In this document: one piece after another, positions 45,628-56,425 of the stretch | Position numbering within the stretch: position 1 is the first letter of the stretch | Layout of the letters: the number at the start of each line of letters is the position of its first letter | Assembly: GCA_038501785.1 (NCBI GenBank) | Contig: JBAMJR010000090.1 | Span: forward strand, 1,013,001 to 1,077,000 | DNA from: Myoxocephalus aenaeus | Lineage: Eukaryota > Chordata > Actinopteri > Perciformes > Cottidae | DNA length: 64,000 nt | Direction: 5' to 3' | Program-made: the position numbers and the translations under genes | The notes under the pieces: model-generated | Databases searched by the model: none | What the model was told of the DNA's origin: nothing | Seen by the model: only the letters and a program-made list of their open reading frames with translations

Positions 45628-46406
45628 TTTACACTCTCAAATCCTGATTGTGCAGAGCTACCCAGCCAAGTCGTAATCAACGCATCTTAAATGTGACATG
45701 TTATTATCTTGGCTGACGATAGGGGTCACTGGCTTCTTACCAACCAATCAGAGATGAGATAGGACAGTCTTGATTGTGTCTTGCCATGATTGTTATTTAT
45801 TTTGTATAATAAAGGTGTAGTTACTAGTTACTTTACAGTTATCTGTACACAACATATGGTACGTTATCAAATATCATGAATTGTTATAGATTACATTTTC
45901 CAACAGTGTAGAAAATATAAACAATATTAGCTTAAACCAATACTTCATATTGTAATATATATATAAAATATTTTTACTTTGAATTATCTAAGTACAGTAT
46001 ATTTTGCTGACAATACTTCTGTACTTGAAATGACAAGTATGGTGGAAGCCACAGCACACATTACACATGAATATTAATTATTAATATATTTAGATTCTCC
46101 CACTGTTGCTGCATGAAAATAAATAAGTGATACAATTCAAAACTAAATATGTTTGTTTTACATTGTGATGGCAGTCTTCAATGTACTTCTATGGACAACT
46201 ATTGTCTGTGTTTTGATGCAAATGGTTATTCTTGCATTCTATTTTTATAAACATTTCTAATTGTATTTGAAATGCTTACCGAGTAGAGTTAGGAGTTATT
46301 AGGCTAATTGAAAACATCTGCCGGTAGATCATATGTACATATACATTGTACAACATTGGTAAAAAGGTTGTGGTCCATAACATGTATTACCTACAACACC
46401 TTAGTG
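45628..46406. other. Upstream flank of gene E, no supported gene
   Basis: AT-rich. No clear TATA box; TTTAAGA near 45688 on the minus strand is the nearest candidate. Confidence 0.35.
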
Positions 46407-47300
46407 CAGTGGTTCTCAAACTCTGGGGCGCGACCCTCTAGTGGGGCGTGGAGGTATTACAGGTGGGGTGCGGGGGGGAGATAAAATAATTTATTTTTAT
46501 TTTTATAATCCTTTATTAATCCCACAGTGGGGAAATTATTCTCTACATTTTATCCTGCCTTACTAATTAAGGAGCAGTGTGCTGCTGTGAAGCTCTGGGG
46601 CTTCAGTGTCTTGCTCAAGGACACTTCCACATGAAACTATGAGAAGAGGGATCGCACCGGCACCTTGTGGTTTCAGGACGACCTCTCTCCCCATGAACAT
46701 GAGAACTTCACATAGTACAAAAGTACAAAGTACACGGACATAAAACGTCATTAATAAATACATGGAGAGAAATGCCTGTACTTTCATGGAAATGTTTATT
46801 TACTCTGTTAACAGGTTACGCTGCGCATGCGCAACTCTGCGATTCTTGGCGTTTTGCTAAAAGCCTCCGTGAGATCGGCTTTTCTGCTGCTGCGTCTCTC
46901 AAAACAGAAAACAGATCTAAGGACAACATTGAGCATGAATTGAGAGCGGACGTATCAAATCAGCTCTGCAGCCACTAATACTGATACAATGTGACGCTCA
47001 CACATCTCACTCATTCTGTTTTCACAGATTGAACGTTATTGTTATTATCTTGAAAAGATGTTTAGTGTAAAACAGGTTATTTTCATTGTTCTAACAAAGA
47101 TTGCACATATTATTCGTTTTTGTCTGATGGAGCAATCTGGTTTAGTTGAAAGCGATTTCAATTTTCTGTATTCTATTATTTGAAAAAGCACGGATCACAA
47201 AAAGTTGGACCATTTTGCTACAATTTTGTTGGGGCGGTGGGGCCCGAACATTTTTCTTCCTCCAAAGTGGGGCCTGACAGAAAAAGTTTGAGAACCACTG
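46407..47300. mobile_element. hAT element with CAGTGGTTCTCAAACT ends
   Basis: Inverted termini CAGTGGTTCTCAAACT and AGTTTGAGAACCACTG, flanked by 8-bp CCTTAGTG and CCTTAGTC (one mismatch). No complete transposase frame. A SINE is nested at 46498-46735. Confidence 0.75.
46498..46735 (-). mobile_element. SINE with a LINE-like tail, nested in the hAT
   Basis: On the minus strand: GGTGCCGGTGCGATCCC (B-box-like), the SINE core CTTGAGCAAGACACTGAAGC, then a tail TAATTTCCCCACTGTGGGAT and TAATAAAGGATTA. That tail matches the LINE 3' end at 10870-10915. Confidence 0.5.
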
Positions 47301-47308
47301 CCTTAGTC

Positions 47309-47722
47309 GTTTAAGACAGTATTGATGCAAATATCAACACAAAATGTAAATAGACATCTTAAATATCTTACAAATGTGGCCTTAAATGTGGGTCAATATC
47401 TGTTTGTTTTTTTCAAAATACCATGAATGTGAAGAAAGAAATACATTTGTGTATTTTACACAATGATCATCCTCATCCATAAATGAATGTCAAATGATGT
47501 TGGCACATTTATATTTTATTTTACTTTATTTTACTATACATGTCACATTGCTTTTAGTGAATTATGCATTTGGATAAGGAAATTAAAGTTACACTTTTGA
47601 CAACTGATCAAAATAAACAATTTAGCACAGCTGCTTTAGCAAGTCATTGGGCCATGTGATATTTAATTTGGTGTTATTGTTATTTTTCAGTCAAAGGGAT
47701 GTTAATTGCCAGCTGATATGCC
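47309..47722. other. Left shoulder of the segmental duplication
   Basis: No gene. From about 47465 it is related to 29515-28982 in inverse orientation. It precedes the duplicated unit and is not repeated at 54.6 kb. Confidence 0.5.
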
Positions 47723-48779
47723 TCTTAGGTCTTCTTTAATTAAAAATGAATTGTTGTTTGTGTGTTTGTAGAGATGACTGTTAGTTTGTGAAACACGTTT
47801 GACCTCTCCAGAGAGTATGTCCTTTGGGGGCTGATTGGAACACATATGGTAAAGTACAGGTGCCTCAGGCCTGTCCATAACTTACACCTCACAATCGTGC
47901 TAACAAACAAATAAACTCCCTCCAGTGTTCAAAGTTTCTCCAGTCTTCCTCCACACCACACCTGTCCCCTCAGTTCACACTGGAAACTTACTGCCAGGGC
48001 TGTTGCATCATGGTCCCTTTACTGGAGAATATTAGGCCTATCTCAAAGCTGTGGCCAGCAACATTTGACCACAAGTTTGTGTATTGAACTCAACAAACTT
48101 AATGAATGAATATGACAAATAAAGACATATAATTAATGTTGTTGTTTTTTAACCGTGGGGAATCAATGTGATGTGCTGAATGGTTACAGAAAACATCCAG
48201 ATAGATGTAAGACCCATTCCTAAAATCAACAATAACTTCACATTGAATAGTACATGGAAAATGTGAGATATTTGTTCTTGACCTACAATATTCTGAGGCA
48301 CAACTGTTCAAACTACTAATGAATGAAACTAATGAATACTACAAATAACCATTTATCGCAGGGATCGGCACAATGGAGTATTTGGCTCACATCAAATGAA
48401 TCGCAACAAGAAAAAAAGGGAAGAAGGCCCCCAACCCTGCAGCCTTTGCCTGTTCTCACTATGTTTCTGTTTTTCCTGTAACACTATACTTGCACATTAA
48501 AGATGATATGTCTATATGACAAGGCCACATTTTGTGATTACCCAAACATTGCACACCTGTATGACTGTTGAACATATCGCTCTGAGTGATTCCCTCCAAA
48601 ACCATAGTCATTCAAATGCAGCTACAAAACTCTTCTGTGAAGATCATCCACATAATTTCTAAAGTTGGCTGTAGGGATTTCCTCCCATTTAGCCACAAGT
48701 GTGTTAGAAGTAGAAATAGATTAGCTTTGGCATGTGGTATTATCATGTGGTTTTATCATGTTGGGTGATACATCCTGGC

Positions 48780-48960
48780 TCAGTCTGTTTTTCAGTTCAA
48801 GCCAAAGTTGTTTGATTGGGTTGAGGTCAAGGCTCTGTCAGTCTTCCAACCAGCCATTTACATGGCTGTGGCTTTATGCAGGACATCATTGTCATGTTGA
48901 AAGAGTGAAGGGTCTTACCAAACTGCCACAAAGATGAAAATACATTAATGTTAAAACACT
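48780..48960 (-). mobile_element. Tc1-like transposase fragment
   Basis: The minus strand contains CCTTGACCTCAACCCAATCA, the DNA form of the PDLNPI region of Tc1 transposases, then related sequence. Short and frame-broken. The same fragment lies at 55672-55852 in copy 2. Confidence 0.5.
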
Positions 48961-49491
48961 GATTCCCAACCAGGTGTTCTCGTACTTTGTTTGGTATTAC
49001 TGCAGTTGGCATGTGGAACGCTTGTGGAGAACCTCAGCTATCCCCCCCAAAAAAACAACAACATATTTTTGGTTTAGGCTCTCATAAAAAGCATAAACGG
49101 TAACATTACATTGGCAAGAAGTGATCCAATGAATATAGATTGTTTGCCCAGTGGATGCTTGAACAGCAGGGCAGAAAAGCTCAGGTGGGCGGCCTGGAGA
49201 CTGAAAAGTAGCTGAGCAGGAATCCAAAGATGGATGGCCGAATCATGATCTCACCGGGCTTTGACAGAGAAGGCCAACTGGTGATCTAGACTGTTCGTCA
49301 GCGGAGATGGTTGACAGATGATCTGGCTGGGAATCCACGAAGATGGCATGGATGGTAATTTGTAGTTTGCCAGGTATCAGCTTTGATTTTCAAAGGCCCA
49401 CAAGCCTTTTTTGGGAACCTCCTTCCTCCTGCCCCACCACAGAGATGAAACATCATTGTTCTATTATTATTTGCCATGCGTCATCAAAATG

Positions 49492-49499
49492 TATAAATA
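49492..49499 (+). promoter_or_regulatory. TATA box of gene F
   Basis: TATAAATA, 35 nt before the first ATG (49534) and 71 nt before the second in-frame ATG (49570). Confidence 0.55.
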
Positions 49500-49533
49500 C
49501 CATTGACAGTTTAGAATTAACATTGAGGCACAC

Positions 49534-52500
49534 ATGATGCCACCCAGTGGTTTAGCTCTCTTAGACAGTATGCCATCCACACAGAGGTGGCCAGAGCAGG
49601 GATGGGCCCTCTTACAGCTCTTGCTGGTTGCATCTTTCTCTCAGACTGAGGAGCTGGTGTGCAGGCAGAGAGGGGATCCTGAGAGACCCCAGCTTTATAA
49701 GGATGGGGACGTTATCTTGGGGGGGATATTCTCTTTCCACAGCAGCTGGAAAGACAGACAGGAAACCTACATTCAAAAACCACTGCCACTGCAATGCACA
49801 AGGTAAATTATACCCAATAATTCTATTTTGATTTCAGAATATCTAAGAGGAAGTCCTACTGAGTATTTCAAATAAGAATTCCCTGTAGTGTGTATTAATA
49901 CCATCAAATAATTCTAATTGATTATGCTTTTGTTTCTATTTCAAGGATATTTCAAATTACAACAATGTATAAATGTCTGCATCAAGTCTGAATTTCAGAG
50001 AGTTCCAGTTTGCCCAGGCTATGCTCTTTGCCATAGAGGAGATCAATAACAGCACCGACCTACTGCCTGGCATTTCTCTGGGCTACAAGATTTATGATGC
50101 ATGTGGGTCCATTGCCAGAAGTGTAAGGGTTGCATTGTTATTGGCTAATGGTAATGAAGTAGCATCGGCCCCTTCCCAGGCACCATGTATCAGACTTTCC
50201 CAAGTGCAGGCCATCATGGGAGAAACCTCGTCTTCTCCTTGCATGGCTATAGCTACTGTCATCGGACCCTTTCACATCCCAATGGTGGGTAAGATTGTTA
50301 AATTGTTAATAATTGTGAAAACAATATTACAATTCTTAAAATCTTCCAGCTGGTCATAGCATTTTTAATATCTTGCGATATAATTTTTTTTTCTTCCTTT
50401 AGGTCAGCCATTTTGCTACTTGTGCTTGTCTCAGTGATAAAACCAAGTACCCATCCTTCCTCAGAACAGTACCCAGTGACTACTACCAGAGCAGAGCCCT
50501 GGCCCAGTTGGTCAAGCATTTTGGTTGGACTTGGGTTGGAGCTATTAGAACAAATGATGATTATGGCAATAATGGCATGGCCACATTCACAGAAACTGCC
50601 CGGCAGCTAGGCATCTGTCTGGAGTACTCAGTATCTTTCTTTAGAACAGATCCACCAGACAAAATACAAAAGATAATTGACACTATCAAGACTTCTACAT
50701 CCAAGGTTATTGTCGCTTTCCTCTCCTACATGGATATGGATGTGGTATTACATGAGTTGTCTCACAACAACTTGACTGGATACCAGTGGGTAGGCACTGA
50801 GAGCTGGATACTTGATTCCCAAACTGCAGCAATGGATAGGCATCACATTATGGATGGTGCCATAGGCCTGTCCATCCCAAAAGCACATGTCAGTGGTGTT
50901 AGAGAGTTCATGTTGGATCTTAAACCGCTCAATTCATCTAGTAATGAAATGTTTACAGAGTTTTGGGAGGCATTATTTAGCTGTAAGTTCAGGCAGTCAT
51001 CATCAGGGAATCAGAGAGGATGTACTGGACATGAAGACCTGGCTGGAGTGCAGAACAGCTTTACTGATATGTCGCTGATGCCCATCTTTAACAATGTCTA
51101 CAAAGGAGTGTATGCTGTGGCTCATACACTTCATAGTATGCTCAACTGTAACAAAACCTGCAACAACACAGTGCAGCTTGATCCATACAAGGTGAGTTGA
51201 ACACCATCAACAATTATAATTTTAAAGTCACTATAACAAGGAAACTATTTTGTTAACATGTTGAAGCTGAGCCAATAAGCCTATAACATGTTTGTCAGAT
51301 AATGATCTAGATGTATGCATACCTTCTTAGATTTTACAGCTTCTGAAAAAGATTCAGTTCAAAACAAAGGAAGGAGAAGAGGTTTACTTTAACGAGGATG
51401 GAGATCCTGCAGCAAAATATGAAATTATAAACTGGCAGCCAACAGAAAAGGGCATTGTGGACTTTGTCACGGTTGGTCTTCATGATGCATCTTTACATGC
51501 AGACAAACAGCTGAATCTGCAAAATAAGACTTTGATTTGGGCACAAAACTCACAACAGGTATGACACAATGTTACAACAGAATCTGTTGAATACAGTGTA
51601 TTTGAATTGTTATAATTGCCCATACATCTTTCTCATGGTTGTTCTGTTCATGCAGGTGCCTTTGTCAGTTTGCAGTGAGAAGTGTCCTCCAGGAACTCGC
51701 AAGGTTCTCCAGAAAGGAAAGCCTGTCTGCTGCTATGACTGTTTAAGATGTGCAGAGGGAGAAATAAGCAACATTACAGGTGTAGTAATATTATACAGGT
51801 AGAACATAAAAAAGGCCTACTCCTTGTGGTACCTGAATATGCAAATAGTTTTGTTCTCACCAACTGAGGTTTTGACTTTTGACATTCTCTATCTCTGAAA
51901 CTGCAATACATCCATTAAGAGGGGTTGCAATTGTTTGCGCAGTATCATTGAACATTTACATTTGGAAATATTTATCATGTTTAGTTATTGAGAAATAAAA
52001 CCACATAAACAAAAAATAACCGATAATATATATCTTGTCCACGTACAATGCATCTTGTACTTATGACGTGTCTATCTTGTATCCGTAGAAAAGATGCAAA
52101 TTATAGAAATAATAAAAGACAAATATACTAAGCATATCCAAAGCCTGCTTTATTTTATTTTTCTTCAGATTCTATCACCTGTGTGCGATGCCACCCTGAG
52201 TTCTGGTCAAATGAGAGAAGAGATGCCTGTGTGAAGAAGAAGGCAGAGTTTCTATCATACAAAGAGATTATGGGAGCACTGCTCACTGCAGCATCGTTAT
52301 TTGGAACATGCGTCACTAATGTGGTGGCACTCATTTTCTTCATATACAGAAAAACTCCTATTGTCAGAGCCAACAACTCTGAGCTGAGCTTCCTGCTGCT
52401 CTTCTCCTTGACTCTGTGTTTCCTGTGTTCTCTGACCTTCATAGGCCGGCCCACTGAGTGGTCCTGCATGCTGCGACACACAGCATTCGGCGTCACCTTT

Positions 52501-53076
52501 GTCCTCTGTATCTCTTGTGTTCTGGGGAAAACTATCGCGGTGTTAATGGCCTTCAGGGCCACACTTCCAGGTAGTAACGTGATGAAATGGTTTGGACCTG
52601 CACAGCAGAAACTCAGTGTTCTGTTTTTCACTCTCATACAAGTTATCATATGTGTCCTATGGTTAACAATTTCTCCTCCTTTTCCATTTAAGAATTTTAA
52701 GGAATTCAAGGACAAAATCATCCTAGAGTGTGCTTTGGGTTCAGCTGTAGGCTTTTGGGCTGTACTTGGATACATTGGACTACTGGCCATGCTTTGTTTT
52801 TTTCTTGCTTTTCTGGCCCGTAAACTGCCTGATAATTTCAATGAAGCCAAATTCATCACCTTTAGCATGTTGATATTTTGTACAGTATGGATCACTTTTA
52901 TCCCAGCATATATCAGCTCTCCTGGGAAGTTCAGTGTTGCTGTGGAAATATTTGCTATTCTGGCCTCTAGTTTTGGACTGCTGTTTTGTATTTTTATTCC
53001 AAAATGTTATATTATCCTACTGAAACCTGAAAAGAATACAAAAAAGAATATGATGGGGAAGGGGGTACCAAAATAA
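49534..53076 (+). CDS. V2R/OlfC olfactory receptor F, intact, six exons
   Basis: Exons: 49534-49802, 49987-50284, 50403-51191, 51331-51558, 51656-51779, 52169-53076. They total 2616 nt, 871 aa. Met at 49570 (859 aa) is the better start: it leaves room for a 5' UTR after the TATA box and sits just before the signal peptide (WALLQLLLVASFSQ). Domains: GDVILGGIFSFHSSW, Venus-flytrap domain with NFREFQFAQAMLFAIEEINN, GETSSSPCMAIA (Cys where most members have Thr), VSHFATCACLSDKTKYPSFL and KHFGWTWVGAIRTNDDYGNN, cysteine-rich exon (CPPGTRKVLQKGKPVCCYDC), and 7TM ending PKCYIILLKPEKNTKKNMMG. The exon 2 acceptor (CATCAAG) has a poor pyrimidine tract. Differs from gene G at about nine of 789 exon 3 positions by eye. 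Confidence 0.92.
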
Positions 53077-53548
53077 TTCTGAAAACTGAAAATCATTTTA
53101 TGCCTGCCATATTTGAGACTTTAACAAAAATGTATAATATTATATCTATATTTCACCAGTCTAACCTATCCCTGTTGGTCTGTTTTGGTTTACCTATTGC
53201 AACTATTTTTCTTAATTTTAACAGTCCATCCATGTCCTTACACTCACCCAGGACCGGGTTGTGGCGGCAGCAGGCCAAGCATGTCCCTTTACCCAGCAGC
53301 CTTTTCAAAGTTACCTAAAGCACGGCTGAAGCTTTTTCACTCTCGTTCTCTCGTTCTCCCTTCAGGCACCTGCTCGGATATGGTTTAGTTATGTTAAATG
53401 TATTAGTTTTTTTTTGCTTTCACGTTCCGTCAAACCCTCACACGTACTTCAAGTTTCACTAGCGTCTACACCTCATATTCTAATTATTCAGCGCATCTTC
53501 AATTAAGTTAAATGTGGTTCAACTGATGACATTTGGTTTGTTTTGTGC

Positions 53549-53554
53549 AATAAA
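53549..53554 (+). terminator. Candidate polyadenylation signal of gene F
   Basis: AATAAA about 470 nt beyond the stop. The same site exists in copy 2. Confidence 0.35.
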
Positions 53555-53850
53555 ATGTATCTGTTTAAATGTTCACATTGTGTGTTTCCCTTTTGTTGTG
53601 TCCACTTAAGCTAGGTAGAAACAAATTGGGGCTCATCTATTAATCTTAGTTGTGTGCCGTTCGCAATTCCGTCTTAAAGAGTTCCTGATTTGAGATTTCT
53701 CCATTTGGCAGTAGGGTGCTTCGAGTACGGGAGGGCGATTGTGTCTTTTGGGGTTTTTCTTGTAGTGTGGTGGGAAGCTGTTAACCCATAATGGTTTCCG
53801 GACTGCTATATCTCAGGGGCTAATCTACAAGATTTTCATATTTACCAATA

Positions 53851-54611
53851 TCCTTCCTCTTGTGTTAGCTTTCTGTTACCATCTCTTGTGTTAGCTTTCT
53901 GTTAGCATCTCTTGTGTTAGCTTTCTGTTAGCGCTCTCTTGTGTTAGCTTTCTGTTATCATCTCTTGTGTTAGCTTTCTTTTACCATCTCTTGTGTTAGC
54001 TTTCTGTTAGCATCTCTTGTGTTAGCGTTCTGTTAGCATCTCTTGTGTTAGCTTTCTTTTACCATCTTTTGTGTTAGCTTTCTGTTAGCATCTCTTGTGT
54101 TAGCTTTCTGTTACCATCTCTTGTGTTAACGGGTCGGTTTTGAACCTTGTCTTAAATCAGCTGTAAAATACACTAAAAACTATTATCTATCATCCAATTT
54201 TTTTCTCATTACTTGGTTACATTGTTAGGCTTCCTTATCCATGAAAATATTGTTGTATGTTTTAATATTTTTGATGTGGGCCTCTGTGACTTCTTTGTCA
54301 GTATACCCCTCAATTTAAACAGGGTTAGGGTTAGGGGCAAATAAAAGGTTGTTGTGTTACCTGACTATTACTGAGGGGTATTATAACACATCTCTTAAAT
54401 AAATTTGTTTTATTTATTTTTTCATTTTAATATTATTAACTATAGTAACATCTATGGTGTTACGTGTCAATTTTGACCCATGTATATTTACTTCAAGAAA
54501 AAGGCTAAAAAGTAGTTTTTTTCAGCAATAGAACTTGAATACAAACACAAAATGAAAAGCAGAACAAGTCATAACACAACATATAGATGTGCAAGGTCAA
54601 AAAAACAACAG
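53851..54611. mobile_element. Minisatellite-bearing transposon, truncated copy
   Basis: Begins TATCCTTCCTCTTGTGTTAG like the complete copy at 60566-61439, then about eleven units of a 24-bp minisatellite (CTTGTGTTAGCTTTCTGTTA-type, to about 54126). It stops at the junction with copy 2, so its right inverted terminus is missing. Confidence 0.7.
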
Positions 54612-56383
54612 AGGTCTTAGGTCTTCTTTAATTAAAAATGAATTGTTGTTTGTGTGTTTGTAGAGATGACTGTTAGTTTGTGAAACACGTTTGACCTCTC
54701 CAGAGAGTATGTCCTTTGGGGGCTGATTGGAACACATGTGGTAAAGTACAGGTGCCTCAGGCCTGTCCATAATTTACACCTCACAATCGTGCTAACAAAC
54801 AAATAAACTCCCTCCAGAGTTCAAAGTTTCTCCAGTCTTCCTCCACACCACACCTGCCCCCTCAGTTCACACTGCAAACTTATTGCCAGGGCTGTTGCAT
54901 CATGGTCCCTTTACTGGAGAATATTAGGCCTATCTCAAAGCTGTGGCCTGCAACATTTGACCACAAGTTTGTGTATTGAACTCAACAAATTTAATGAATG
55001 AATATGACAAATAAAGACATATAATTAATGTTGTTGTTTTTTAACCATGGGGAATCAATGTGATGTGCTGAATGGTTACAGAAAACATCCAGATAGATGT
55101 AAGACCCATTCCTAAAATCAACAATAACTTCACAATGAATAGTACATGGAAAATGTGAGATATTTGTTCTTGACCTACAATATTCTGAGGCACAACTGTT
55201 CAAACTACTAATGAATGAAACTAATGAATACTACAAATAACCATTTATCGCAGGGATCGGCACAATGGAGTATTTGGCTCACATCAAATGAATAGCAACA
55301 AGAAAAAAAGGGAAGAAGGCCCCCAACCCTGCAGCCTTTGCCTGTTCTCGCTATGTTTCTGTTTTTCCTGTAACACTATACTTGCACATTAAAGATGATA
55401 TTTCTATATGACAAGGCCACATTTTGTGATTACCCAAACATTGCACACCTGTATGACTGTTGAACATATCGCTCTGAGTGATTCCCTCCAAAACCATAGT
55501 CATTCAAATGCAGCTACAAAACTCTTCTGTGAAGATCATCCACATAATTTCTAAAGTTGGCTGTAGGGATTTCCTCCCATTTAGCCACAAGTGTGTTAGA
55601 AGTAGAAATAGATTAGCTTTGGCATGTGGTATTATCATGTGGTTTTATCATGTTGGGTGATACATCCTGGCTCAGTCTGTTTTTCAGTTCAAGCCAAAGT
55701 TGTTTGATTGGGTTGAGGTCAGGGCTCTGTCAGTCTTCCAACCAGCCATGTGCATGGCTGTGGCTTTATGCAGGACATCATTGTCATGTTGAAAGAGTGA
55801 AGGGTCTTACCAAACTGCCACAAAGATGAAAATACATTAATGTTAAAACACTGATTCCCAACCAGGTGTTCTCGTACTTTGTTTGGTATTACTGCAGTTG
55901 GCATGTGGAACGCTTGTGGAGAACCTCAGCTATCCCCCCCAAAACAACAACAACATATTGTTGGTTTATGCTCCCATAATAAGCATAAACGGTAACATTA
56001 CATTGGGAAGAAGTGATCCAATGAATATAGATTGTTTGCCCAGTGGATGCTTGAACAGCAGGGCAGAAAAGCTCAGGTGGGCGGCCTGGAGACTGAAAAG
56101 TAGCTGAGCAGGAATCCAAAGATGGATTGCCGACTCATGATCTCGCTGGGCTTTGACAGAGAAGGCCAACTGGTGATCTGGAGTGTTCGTCAGCGGAGAT
56201 GGTTGACAGATGATCTGGCTGGGAATCCACGAAGATGGCATGGATGGTAATTTGTAGTTTGCCAGGTATCAGCTTTGATTTTCAAAGGCCCACAAGCCTT
56301 TTTTGGGAACCTCCTTCCTCCTGCCCCACCACAGAGATGAAACATCATTGTTCTATTATTATTTGCCATGCGTCATCAAAATG

Positions 56384-56391
56384 TATAAATA
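56384..56391 (+). promoter_or_regulatory. TATA box of gene G
   Basis: TATAAATA at the position equivalent to that of gene F. Confidence 0.55.
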
Positions 56392-56425
56392 CCATTGACA
56401 GTTTAGAATTAACATTGAGGCACAC

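Larger units (their letters stand above)
47723..54611 (+). repeat. Segmental duplication, copy 1 (carries gene F)
   Basis: Starts at TCTTAGGTCTTC and is followed directly by copy 2, offset 6892. Nearly identical through promoter, exons and 3' flank. Unique to this copy: about 153 bp of intron 5 (about 51984-52136), about 29 bp after the stop (53077-53105), and extra 24-bp minisatellite units. Confidence 0.95.

Noticed and set aside
48099..48311. Conserved frame present in both duplicated copies (also at 54991)
   Set aside because: Conservation is explained by the recent duplication of the whole unit; there is no domain or splice context.
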